Shown here: in pieces, positions 7,543-15,683 of the stretch
Layout of the letters: every line of letters begins with the position of its first letter
Position numbering within the stretch: position 1 is the first letter of the stretch
Source of the DNA: JAMZMI01 sp963848175
Lineage (GTDB): Bacteria > Bacteroidota > Bacteroidia > Cytophagales > Cyclobacteriaceae
Direction of reading: 5' to 3'
NCBI GenBank assembly: GCA_963848175.1
Contig: CAWKCO010000005.1
Coordinates: 310,001-374,000 of the forward strand
Length of the DNA: 64,000 bases
Notes under the pieces: generated by a model
Told to the model about the DNA's origin: nothing
The model's input: only the letters and a program-made list of their open reading frames with translations
The model's database searches: none
Translations under genes and position numbers: made by a program

Positions 7543-9970
7543 TTAATTGGTTTTAGAATGAAAGGTATAATTGATGGTAAAAAGAAAATTTCTGCCAGGC
7601 TCATCGGCGAAGTACCGCATTTCGTTGAGGTAGTCTCGGTAGCTGGTGTTGAGGATATTTTGTACGGCTATGCTGCCTTTGAAATTCTTTACTTGAAAGC
7701 TCCACGATACATTCAAAAGGAAATACCCGTCTGGTGCATTCATAAAATCGAAGATCTCTGAGTCCAGCGTCAATTCGGCTGAACCATCAGTAATGGATTC
7801 CACAATAACTGTGCGTGGTGCTTGAAACTGCCTGAAAGCATAGGTGGGCTTAATGGCCAGTTTCGAAGAGCTAATCTTCCAGAAGTCTGGACTCTGCCAT
7901 GACAGCTTGTAGCTTGTAGTGATTGGCGGTTGATTGATCAGTAGCTCATCTTTTTCAATATTTCTTGACCAGAGGTAGCTCAAGGAATAAACCCCCGAAA
8001 GATGGCGCGACCAGTTGCTCTGCCAAGTAAAATCCGACCCAAAGAAAAGCGCATCTGCCTGATCGAAAATATACATGGGCATAGGCCCGCGAATGGTGCC
8101 ACGAACGTCTACAGGTCTATTGAAAATAAAATTCTGAATATAGTGCGAATAGGCCGTGAGGGTAAAACTGCCTGTTGGCTTTTTCTGTTGTCCACTCACT
8201 GATCCATTTGTAGCCTTTCTCAGGAGAAACGCCACTTTCATCAATCGTGAGTACTTTGTCTGTTTTTATATCGCCTTCGTTTACGTAGTAGCGCAGCAGA
8301 CCAAAAGAAGTCTTGAAGCCATGCTGGCCGAAGCTGTAAAGCTCTGCCATATTGGGCGTGCGCCAGGCCGTGCCTATGTTCGTTTTGAAAGTGCTATTGG
8401 CCGACACACGGCGGATGTAGCCAAGTGAAGCGGTGAAGTTGGTGAAGCTAAAGTTGTCTCTAAAAATGGTCTTATCCGTTTCCCGACCTCTTGCGTCATT
8501 GTTTTCATAATCCACCCGTAGGCCACCCTCCCATGTTTGGTCACCCTGATGAATGCTTTCGGTGATGAATCCACTATATCTCAGCGTGTTGTAATTAGGG
8601 ATAAAGGGGGTTGTGGACGTGCCTGCATTGTTGTCGTTGTTTTGGGTGAAAAGTTGCAGTCCCACGAGCCCATGCAGTTTGTTCCAATGCGGATGCGTCC
8701 ATTCCAGTTGGTAGTCGCTGGTGATCAAATCCAAATCAATGATCGGCTTGTCGGCATTTCTTCTTACATCATATTCTTCTCTTTTATTGAGCTGCTGCCC
8801 TACACGAAAAGTCAGTTTAGCTTCATCACTGTACCACCAGTTCATTTCCGCCTTGCTCAAATGGTGCTGCGTGAGCTGGTTGGGTTCGTTGATCGTATAA
8901 GAAAACGGTCGAATGAAAACCTCAGGTGGTCGTTCAGAGTTGATTGCGTTCTTAAAAGCCTCGGCACTTTCAGCTACGGATGCACGCAAGAGTGCCAGAT
9001 TTTGATCCACAAAGCTGTAATAAAGGTTGAAATCCCAATTGTTGGAACGGTATCTCACGCCTGCATTCATCGCCTTTTCTTCTTTTCCAGAATTGGTGAG
9101 CGAATACTCCGGTGTGTGGCGATCACCAATTTTGGTGTAGTTGCCACCAAAGGCATAACTCCATTTCTCTAGTCCTTGACCTACTTCAAAGTTGGTGAAC
9201 GCACCCCGTCCATTGGTTTGGTAGCCCGTACCAATATTGGTAAAAAAAGGCTCATTTAGATGCAGGTGATTCGGCTCAATGATAATCACTCCTCCGAGAG
9301 CTTCTGGGCCATACCGTACACCAGCAGCACCTTTTACCACTGTGATGCTATGCGCGGAGGATAGGTCGATCTCTGGAGCATGATCTAGTCCCCAGTTTTG
9401 AAACCCATGTTTCAGCCCATTGTTGAGAATCAATATGCGATTGCCGTATAGTCCGTGGATCACGGGCAGTTGCACATTGGTACCCGAGGAGGTGAGCGTC
9501 ACGCCTTCTATGTCAGATAGCACTGCCGCCAGTGATTGCGTGGGATTGCTGCTGAGCACCTCTTTTTTCATGGTACTTCTGGTCATGGATGCCGTGCCAT
9601 CTTCTTGGTCTTCTTCCACAGAGATGACCACTTCAGAGAGTTCCAGCACATTTTGAGTCAGGTAGATATGAGAATTCTTGCCATGCTGGTGGTTTTGCTC
9701 ACATACCGTATCGCAATAGCCATAACAAGAGATAATCAAAGTATTGTGCTCATCGCAAAGTCCGCCGATGGTGAAATTCCCATTGATGTCCGTTACAGCA
9801 AATTTGTCAACGTCCTTGACCTTGATAGACACATACGGAAGCGGGTCTTTCGTTTCTGCATCCAGCACCTTGCCTTGCATGGAGTATTGGCAAGTGTCCT
9901 TTTGGGCAGTAGCTATTTGCCCTGCGAAAATGAGGATAAGGAGGAATGTTTTTGACAGAAAAAATTTCAC
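7543..9970 (-). CDS. TonB-dependent outer-membrane receptor, ZnuD-like, one frameshift
   Basis: Outer-membrane receptor of about 810 residues. Order of parts: signal peptide, a carboxypeptidase-like beta sandwich (GKVLDAETKDPLPYVSI), the TonB plug (NPTQSLAAVLSDIEGV, HGLYGNRILILNNGLKHG, WGLDHAPEID, VKGAAGVRYG) and a beta barrel ending in NYTFHSKTN. The plug pattern with HAPEID is typical of ZnuD-like zinc receptors. A GTG start at 9970 (V-K-F-F-L-S-K) is chosen because it begins directly at the signal peptide; an ATG at 10072 would put 35 residues in front of it. The barrel is split at a T5 run near 8180-8184, where joining EKQKPTG restores the frame, so this is probably an indel error. Confidence 0.85.
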
Positions 9971-10097
9971 TTGTTGTATTTTATTAACCCGACGGGAATT
10001 AAACGTAAAAAAAAATCTTGCAACTTGCTGATGACCAAGATGATCTAAAATTTGGCATCCCAATAAATTCAACTCTAGTTGATAAGCTTTTGTCCAA

Positions 10098-10501
10098 TCA
10101 CTGATGTCTGGAAAGATTACAGCTTTGTGTGTGGCATTTCTGCTGTTTTCGGTTGAATAAATGAAGACCTATCAAAGCGATAGCAGGCAAGTAATGCAGC
10201 ATTTCGTTGCACTGGAAAATGGCCAGTTGTTCATTCACAATAAGGAGCGTAAGAATTGCCCAGCTGGCATACAAGGCATATTTCATCCAGTGGTGTGAAG
10301 TCGTTTTGGCAGAGTAGTAGACGGCAAGAAGTGACAGGAGTAGGAAACGTGATTTCCGAGCAAATAGAACACCAAAGAATCTTCCATAGGAAGCAATGTG
10401 AATTCCAAGGGAAGGATAAATAGCAGGGGAGTGAGCATGCAATGCACCAGACATGCTCCGCTCACAATCGCACCGTAAGTATCTGAATGGGTATGGATCA
10501 T
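10098..10501 (-). CDS. MerC-domain membrane protein, one frameshift
   Basis: Small integral membrane protein of the MerC heavy-metal family, about 130 residues. The first frame (from 10501) has the signature SGACLVHCMLTP with the CxxxxC metal pair. The second frame supplies the remaining hydrophobic helices (LLSLLAVYYSA, YASWAILTLLIV, LHYLPAIALIGLHLF). The shift falls between about 10340 and 10380. In Bacteroidota such genes commonly sit beside a Fur-type regulator, as here, where it is divergent from the regulator at 10617. Transport or storage of zinc or another divalent metal is likely; the substrate cannot be read from the sequence. Confidence 0.75.
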
Positions 10502-10510
10502 TTGATTTTG

Positions 10511-10567
10511 TTAACGCAACCGAGTTGCAAATATGAGAAAAAAAGCATTAACGCAAACGAGTTGCGA
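10511..10567. promoter_or_regulatory. Two Zur/Fur-type operators between the divergent genes
   Basis: Two near-identical sites, TTAACGCAACCGAGTTGCA (10511-10529) and TTAACGCAAACGAGTTGCG (10548-10566), both built on the inverted repeat CGCAA-N5-TTGCG/A, lie 37 bp apart. They occupy the divergent promoter region of the MerC-like gene and the Fur-family gene. A related TTGCAACTTGC lies upstream of the TonB receptor (about 10018-10028). Confidence 0.7.
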
Positions 10568-10616
10568 TAATTAATTTATTGGGTATCTTTACAGAAGGAC
10601 AATTGCTGACCAAAGA

Positions 10617-11039
10617 ATGACTGAAATAGACGAAATGCTGAACACCCACGGTTTAAGAAAAACCGCTTTCAGAGTGGAGCTTTTGTCGCTTTTTGCTCAG
10701 ACCAAATCATCTCTTTCTGTCGAGGATATCAAAAGCCAAGTTGGCTCTACCAATGACAAAGTGACCGTATATCGCGCACTGGATGCGTTTGAGAAAGGTG
10801 GGCTGATACACAAAGTGCCCGACAAAGGAAATGTGACCAAATATGCACTCTGCCATTCTCAATGCAGCGACGAAGGACACGTGCACAACCATGCGCATTT
10901 TATTTGTACCAATTGTGAAGAGACTTTTTGTATCGACGATGTGGATGTCCCCAAAGTCCACGTGCCACAAGGCTATCACGTATCCAAATCCAATCTGACG
11001 CTAGAGGGAGAGTGTCCTGCGTGCGTAGATGAGCATTGA
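10617..11039 (+). CDS. Fur-family metalloregulator, Zur-like
   Basis: 140-residue ferric-uptake-regulator family protein. The N-terminal winged helix covers about residues 8-70 (LRKTAFRVELLSLF, TVYRALDAFEKGGLIHKV). The dimerisation part holds the structural zinc cysteines FICTNCEETFC and CPAC near the C terminus, plus a His-rich HVHNHAHF sensor stretch. Zinc specificity (Zur) is inferred from the neighbouring ZnuD-like receptor and MerC-like gene. Two palindromic operators lie 50-106 bp upstream, which predicts autoregulation and control of the divergent gene. PerR or Fur remain possible. Confidence 0.85.
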   Translation: MTEIDEMLNTHGLRKTAFRVELLSLFAQTKSSLSVEDIKSQVGSTNDKVTVYRALDAFEKGGLIHKVPDKGNVTKYALCHSQCSDEGHVHNHAHFICTNCEETFCIDDVDVPKVHVPQGYHVSKSNLTLEGECPACVDEH

Positions 11040-11128
11040 CAAGAATTTGATTCGTTTTCCTCTTAAGACAGGATCAATAAATATCACTCATTCCTGACCG
11101 ATTTCCCCCAATAATCAACCGAAAAATC

Positions 11129-11136
11129 TAGCTTTG
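11129..11136 (+). promoter_or_regulatory. Bacteroidota -7 element TAnnTTTG next to a start codon
   Basis: TAGCTTTG matches TAnnTTTG exactly and ends 4 bp before the ATG at 11141. Transcription would start at or next to the A of the ATG, giving a leaderless or nearly leaderless mRNA. Confidence 0.5.
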
Positions 11137-11140
11137 CGCC

Positions 11141-11521
11141 ATGCCAGATTTTAAAAAGTATTTTATTCTTGATGCGCCTCCGAGCGACGTTTATTTAGCA
11201 CTCACTTTCAAACCAACCATAGAATTATGGACTGGCTCTCCTGCTGAGTTTGTGGCTGAGGAGGGAACTGAATTCTCTATGTGGGATGGAAATATTGTGG
11301 GTAAAAACTTAGAGTTAGTACCGGGCAAACTCATCAAACAAGAATGGTTTTTTGGGGAGCAAAGCGAACCCTCTATCGTCACGATGAAGCTTCATGAGCA
11401 CAAAAAAGGTACTTCGCTAGAACTGGTACATACCAATATCCCCGAATCAGATTTTGACGAAATCGTAGATGGCTGGCAAACGGTCTATATGCGTGAATTG
11501 ATTTTCTTTTATGCGGAGTGA
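11141..11521 (+). CDS. SRPBCC/START-like domain protein (AHSA1-type)
   Basis: 126-residue single-domain protein of the SRPBCC (START-like, activator of Hsp90 ATPase homologue 1) fold. The pattern is typical: initial strand KYFILDAPPSDVYLALT, then ELWTG, FSMWDGNIVGKNLELVPGKLIKQEW, TMKLHEHKKGTSLELVHTNIP and a last helix with GWQTVY. Such proteins bind small hydrophobic ligands or act in stress functions; the ligand is unknown. It ends 4 bp before the stop of the convergent flavoprotein gene, with no room for a terminator between them. Confidence 0.8.
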   Translation: MPDFKKYFILDAPPSDVYLALTFKPTIELWTGSPAEFVAEEGTEFSMWDGNIVGKNLELVPGKLIKQEWFFGEQSEPSIVTMKLHEHKKGTSLELVHTNIPESDFDEIVDGWQTVYMRELIFFYAE

Positions 11522-11524
11522 GTC

Positions 11525-12730
11525 TTAAACCGCCTCACTCACCGTCCAGCCGCCACTCCAGCAAGCTTGGAAGTTGAAGCCACCCGTGACAGCATCTATG
11601 TTGAGGACTTCTCCTACGAGATATAGATTTGGAAATCTGCGACACTCAAATGTCTTGAGGTCTATTTCTTTTAAGTCAACTCCTCCGCAAGTCACAAACT
11701 CTTCTTTGAAGGTGCTTTTTCCTTTCACTTCATAGCGACCTTGGCAGAGCTCTTCTGTCAGTTTATTGATGTGCTTTTTAGATAGATCTGTGTTGAGGTG
11801 CTCGCCAGTGATCTCAGATACTTCGCAGAGCCGCTCCCAGAATCTGCGAGGAATGCCAAAGAGTGGATGTCCTTGTGTCTTTCTATTGGGGTTGGTTTGT
11901 TTTAAATCTGAGATGGTTTTATTCACTTCAGCTTGTGAAAGTTCAGGGACGAAGTTGATCAGAATTTGAAACTTGTATTTTGTCTCCTGCAGCTCCAGCG
12001 CACCCCAAGCAGACAGTTTCAAGATAGCAGGGCCACTCAGACCCCAATGCGTGATGATCATTGGGCCAGATTCTTCTAGTTTACTTTTTACCACTTTTAC
12101 TTTTGCGGATGCAAAACTCACTCCGGGCAAGTCATGCAGTCTGGCATCTCTAATGTCGAAAGTAAAGAGGCTGGGAGCGAGGGGGGTGATTTCTAGACCG
12201 AGCTCTCCCAGTATTTTGAGCCCAGCAGGAGAGGAGCCAGTCGCAAATACCACTTTGTCGGCTTGTATATTTTCTTGATTGGTAGCGATGATCCAGCCTT
12301 GTGCCGATTGTGAAAGTCCTTTCACCGAGCAGCTATATCTTACTTTGATGCCTAGACGATAGGTCTCGTTCACGAAGCAGTCCACAATTGTTTGTGAAGT
12401 ATTCGTGACAGGGAAAACCCTCTGATCAGCCTCGGCATGTGTTTCTACACCCCTTAGCGAGAGCCATTCCACCATTTCCTTTGTTCCAAAATCTTTGAAA
12501 AGCGGATGAAGCTTTTTATTTCCACGTGGGTAAAAGGTCGTCAGTTCGGCAGGGTTGGTTCGTGCGTTGGTCACGTTGCAGCGACCTCCACCAGAGACTT
12601 TCACTTTGCCTAAGCCTTGCTCACTCTTTTCAAGAATGATTACTTTGGCGTTGGGTTGCTTCTCTGCAATATTGATTGCTGAGAAGTATCCCGCAGCTCC
12701 TCCACCGATTATGACGATTGTCTGGCTCAA
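11525..12730 (-). CDS. HI0933/BaiN-family FAD-dependent oxidoreductase
   Basis: 401-residue flavoprotein of the HI0933 (YhiN, BaiN-like, 'aminoacetone oxidase') family. N-terminal dinucleotide-binding motif IIGGGAAGYFSAI (about residues 6-18), the family signature VSGGGRCNVTN (about 46-56), FATGSSPAG in the middle, and a C-terminal FAD-binding block with AVTGGFNFQACWSGG. The full length matches the family. Cytosolic; the physiological substrate is not established. Its start codon (12730) lies 2 bp before the stop of the thiamine-binding gene, so the two are probably one transcript. Confidence 0.9.
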   Translation of the reverse strand: MSQTIVIIGGGAAGYFSAINIAEKQPNAKVIILEKSEQGLGKVKVSGGGRCNVTNARTNPAELTTFYPRGNKKLHPLFKDFGTKEMVEWLSLRGVETHAEADQRVFPVTNTSQTIVDCFVNETYRLGIKVRYSCSVKGLSQSAQGWIIATNQENIQADKVVFATGSSPAGLKILGELGLEITPLAPSLFTFDIRDARLHDLPGVSFASAKVKVVKSKLEESGPMIITHWGLSGPAILKLSAWGALELQETKYKFQILINFVPELSQAEVNKTISDLKQTNPNRKTQGHPLFGIPRRFWERLCEVSEITGEHLNTDLSKKHINKLTEELCQGRYEVKGKSTFKEEFVTCGGVDLKEIDLKTFECRRFPNLYLVGEVLNIDAVTGGFNFQACWSGGWTVSEAV

Positions 12731-12731
12731 A

Positions 12732-13028
12732 TTATCTGTCTAATCTTTTTTCCTCAAATGTGACAGGCGCATCCTTGCGGTAATGGATACGGAAATAAAC
12801 CAGACATTCGTCCGCCCCAGCATTGAGCACAGCCTTTTGAGCATCGTTGGCTACTTGCATCAGTTCATCATACGGCCCTTCCATTACCGTCTCAAAAGGA
12901 GTAATAACGTGCTTGAAACCCGATTTTTGAATTACTTCAATGGCCTGATCTACTAAGCCGTAAGTGTCTTTGTTGGTTTTACTCTTTGGGATTATCTGAA
13001 TTCCCAGTGCAATGTTGTGTTCGGTCAT
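12732..13028 (-). CDS. MTH1187/YkoF-type thiamine-binding protein
   Basis: 98-residue ferredoxin-like protein of the MTH1187 (DUF77/thiamine-binding) family. Motifs: IALGIQIIPKSK at the N terminus, IQKSGFKHVITPFETVMEGPYDELM in the middle and a final strand VYFRIHYRKDAP. The start at 13028 (M-T-E-H-N) is chosen because it begins just before the first strand and lies outside pth; upstream in-frame codons would overlap pth. Sits between pth and the flavoprotein gene in a tight minus-strand run. Probably a cytosolic thiamine or precursor binder. Confidence 0.85.
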   Translation of the reverse strand: MTEHNIALGIQIIPKSKTNKDTYGLVDQAIEVIQKSGFKHVITPFETVMEGPYDELMQVANDAQKAVLNAGADECLVYFRIHYRKDAPVTFEEKRLDR

Positions 13029-13036
13029 AGTAATAT

Positions 13037-13594
13037 TTAGTTGAATTGATTCATGGTTTGTGGCAAACCGACAGTGCAAAATGAAAGACATGCATCTATG
13101 GCTCTGTCCATGTTGAGCACGATTTCCTCCATCTCCTCTTTATTGAAGGGGCTCAGTACATAATCCACTTGTCTTCCTTTGGCATAATGATCACCTACTC
13201 CAAATCTCAAACGTGGGTAGTCTTGACCGCCAGTCAGTTCTTCAATGTTTTTTAGCCCATTGTGTCCACCGCTTGATCCCTTCGGCTTCAAACGGATTTT
13301 TCCGTATGGCAAAGCCACATCATCAGTGATCACGAGCAAGTTCTCTTTAGGGATTTTTAATTCTTGTAGCCAATAGTTCACAGCTTTTCCACTTAGGTTC
13401 ATGTACGTGGTGGGTTTCACAAGGGTGATGGTTCGGCCTTTGTATTTTATTTGTGTGGCAAAAGAATGTCTCGCCTGATCGAATTTCACGCCCTCTTTGT
13501 CAGCCCATCTATCTAAAATCAAGAAGCCGATATTGTGGCGTGTGAGTTCATATTCTGCACCGATGTTTCCAAGTCCGACAATCAGATATTTCAT
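13037..13594 (-). CDS. pth: Peptidyl-tRNA hydrolase
   Basis: Releases peptide from stalled peptidyl-tRNA in the cytosol. 185 residues, the usual length. Diagnostic parts: MKYLIVGLGNIGAEYELTRHNIGF with the catalytic His (RHN), KPTTYMNLSGKAV, ITDDVALPYGKIRLK and GSSGGHNGLKNIEEL. Upstream in transcription is rplY, separated by a terminator; downstream come the thiamine-binding and flavoprotein genes. The rplY-pth arrangement is common in bacteria. Confidence 0.95.
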   Translation of the reverse strand: MKYLIVGLGNIGAEYELTRHNIGFLILDRWADKEGVKFDQARHSFATQIKYKGRTITLVKPTTYMNLSGKAVNYWLQELKIPKENLLVITDDVALPYGKIRLKPKGSSGGHNGLKNIEELTGGQDYPRLRFGVGDHYAKGRQVDYVLSPFNKEEMEEIVLNMDRAIDACLSFCTVGLPQTMNQFN

Positions 13595-13628
13595 TTTGCT
13601 TTGACGATTTATTTTCTGCTGCTAAAAT

Positions 13629-13657
13629 AAAAAATCCTGCACCCAAAGGGTGCAGGA
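13629..13657 (-). terminator. Terminator after rplY
   Basis: Stem AATCCTGCACCC / GGGTGCAGGATT with loop AAA, followed on the minus strand by TTTTTTATTTT. Confidence 0.9.
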
Positions 13658-13685
13658 TTCTGTTTTTCTATATGCTGTAAGCCGA

Positions 13686-14294
13686 TTAAGCTTCTGCTGC
13701 TTCTTCCTCTTCTTCTGTTTCTTCTTCAACGTCAGCAGTTTTACCTCTCAATGCTCTTGGTATCTCGATACCAACGATCGATACAAGTGGGCTGTTTAGT
13801 ATTTCATATTCACCAGTAGGCAATTCGCTTACTTTGAATGACTTACCGATAGCCAATTTGCTTACGTCCACGTCGATATACTCTGGCATATTTTTAGGCA
13901 AAGCTTTCACTCTCAAAGATCTTACCTTTTTCACCAACTTACCACCAGCTTTCACACCTGGAGCTACACCTGTCGTATGAACTGGCACGTCCATTTTGAT
14001 CAATTTACCTGTGTGAAGTTCCAAGAAATCTGCATGCAAGATGGTCTCACTTACTGGGTGAAACTGAATGTCTTGAAGGATCGCTCTTGTTTGGTGACCT
14101 TCGATGTTTAGCTCTACAAAGTGTGCTTGATCTGTGTAAACCAAGTCACGAAATAGAATCATCGGAGAATAGAAGTGAATTTGCTCACCGCTTCCGTAAA
14201 GTACAGATGGAACATAACCCTCGGCTCTAAGTCTCTTTGATTCAGACTTACCGAGATTTGCTCTTTTATACCCTATAATCTCAATAGTTTTCAT
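13686..14294 (-). CDS. rplY: 50S ribosomal protein L25 (long Ctc form)
   Basis: Binds 5S rRNA. 202 residues, the long L25/Ctc/TL5 form: an N-terminal RNA-binding domain (IEIIGYKRANLGKSESKRLR, VLYGSG, FYSP) and a C-terminal domain with HADFLELHTGKLIKMDVPVH and PEYIDVDVSKLAIGKSFKV. It ends in an acidic tail rich in Glu (EEETEEEEEAAEA), common in Bacteroidota. Directly downstream of prs (12 bp gap), the usual prs-ctc operon. Confidence 0.95.
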   Translation of the reverse strand: MKTIEIIGYKRANLGKSESKRLRAEGYVPSVLYGSGEQIHFYSPMILFRDLVYTDQAHFVELNIEGHQTRAILQDIQFHPVSETILHADFLELHTGKLIKMDVPVHTTGVAPGVKAGGKLVKKVRSLRVKALPKNMPEYIDVDVSKLAIGKSFKVSELPTGEYEILNSPLVSIVGIEIPRALRGKTADVEEETEEEEEAAEA

Positions 14295-14306
14295 AGTAAT
14301 ATATAT

Positions 14307-15239
14307 TTAGCTTATAAATAACGAACTTATAGATTGATAGTCATGCACGTTTCTGATGGCTTTGGCAAATAGCTCAGCTACAGATAGTACCTTGATTTTC
14401 TCACTTTCTTTTTTCAATTGGATGGTGTCAGATATGATCAACTCCTCTAAAGAAGAGTTTTCAATATTCTCATAAGCCTTACCTGATAGAATGGGGTGTG
14501 TGCAAATCGCTCTTACGGAATTTGCACCTTTGTCCTTGATCAGGTTGGCAGCTTTAGAGATGGTGCCGGCAGTATCTGCCAAATCATCCACCAATACGAC
14601 ATCTTTTCCTTCCACATCTCCTATCACTTGCATAGAAGCGATTTCGTTGGCGCGCTTGCGATGTTTGTCACAAACGACAATTTCCGCTTCGAAGTGTTTT
14701 GCGAAAGCGCGGGCTCTAGCCGTACCTCCTACATCTGGAGAAGCAAAAATCAAATTCTTCAGATCTAAGCTTTTGATATAAGGAACGAAAATGGCAGTGC
14801 CATCCAAGTGATCCACTGGGATATCAAAAAATCCTTGAATTTGGCCAGCGTGCAAATCCATGGTCATGATGCGGTCTGCACCTGCCGCTTGTATCAAATT
14901 GGCCATCAGTTTGGCGGCAATAGCTACACGTGGCTTATCTTTTCTGTCTTGTCTTGCATAGCCAAAGTATGGAACCACAACGGTGACATATTTAGCACTT
15001 GCTCTTCTCGCAGCATCTATCATGAGCAAAAGCTCCATGATATTGTCTGTAGGCGGGGTGGTAGATTGGATAAGGAAAACATCACAGCCTCTGATAGATT
15101 CATTGTATCCGAAAGAAAGCTCTCCATCGCTGAAACGCTGAGAAGAACTCTGTCCTAGTGGCTGGCCGTAAAATTCTGAAATTTGTTGGGCTAATTCACT
15201 AGTACCTTTTCCGGCAAAAATCTTGACTGATGATGACAT
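14307..15239 (-). CDS. prs: Ribose-phosphate pyrophosphokinase
   Basis: Makes PRPP from ribose 5-phosphate and ATP. 310 residues. Motifs: IFAGKGTSELAQQI, the flexible loop PYFGYARQDRKDKPR (about residues 95-109), the catalytic-site DLHAGQIQGFF, and the PRPP-binding loop VDDLADTAGT (about 215-224). First gene of the prs-rplY transcript, starting just after the tRNA-Gln terminator. Sequence fully in frame. Confidence 0.95.
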   Translation of the reverse strand: MSSSVKIFAGKGTSELAQQISEFYGQPLGQSSSQRFSDGELSFGYNESIRGCDVFLIQSTTPPTDNIMELLLMIDAARRASAKYVTVVVPYFGYARQDRKDKPRVAIAAKLMANLIQAAGADRIMTMDLHAGQIQGFFDIPVDHLDGTAIFVPYIKSLDLKNLIFASPDVGGTARARAFAKHFEAEIVVCDKHRKRANEIASMQVIGDVEGKDVVLVDDLADTAGTISKAANLIKDKGANSVRAICTHPILSGKAYENIENSSLEELIISDTIQLKKESEKIKVLSVAELFAKAIRNVHDYQSISSLFIS

Positions 15240-15257
15240 GAAATTGCTTTTAAAATT

Positions 15258-15306
15258 AAAAAACCCTTTCCTCTAGTGGAAATACTCCATCGAAGGAAAG
15301 GGTTTT
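15258..15306 (-). terminator. Terminator after tRNA-Gln
   Basis: Stem AACCCTTTCCT / AGGAAAGGGTT, followed on the minus strand by TTTTTAATTTT. It separates the tRNA gene from prs. Confidence 0.85.
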
Positions 15307-15307
15307 G

Positions 15308-15380
15308 TTGGCCCACTAGGTCTCGAACCTAGACTCTTCTGCACCAAAAACAGACGTGTTACCAGTTACACCATAGGCCA
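15308..15380 (-). tRNA. tRNA-Gln (anticodon TTG)
   Basis: 73 nt on the minus strand. Acceptor TGGCCTA pairs with TGGGCCA plus discriminator A. The anticodon arm is TCTGT / GCAGA with the 7-base loop TTTTGGT, anticodon TTG. The T arm contains the GGTTCGAACC core. CCA is not encoded. Confidence 0.93.
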
Positions 15381-15683
15381 AAAAAGCCGTATTTTTTTAA
15401 AAGTGTGACTTTCACTTTCCGAGTGAAAAATTTCTTGAAATGAATTTCTTAAAACTTTTCGATGACCATGATTTGTGTTTCAATGATCAAATCGGACTGC
15501 AAAAGTAGGGTTTCTTTTTTTAAATCAAAATTTCAACACAAAAAAAACACGTCTAAATAAGTCTTTTTTTTCCACATTTTATTTTTGATCAAAAGCTGGT
15601 TTATTTAGCCCTACTTTGTTCACTATGACATGTGGGAGGTCTCCTCACCAGACAAAGTTGGCATTAAGAAAAAAGTGAAACCA
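15381..15683. other. Intergenic region, AT-rich
   Basis: About 300 bp between tRNA-Gln and the helicase gene. It should contain promoters for both; no convincing consensus or repeat was seen. Confidence 0.4.

Noticed and set aside
9971..10072. ATG at 10072 as start of the TonB receptor
   Set aside because: It places 35 residues ahead of a clear signal peptide; the GTG at 9970 begins directly at the signal.
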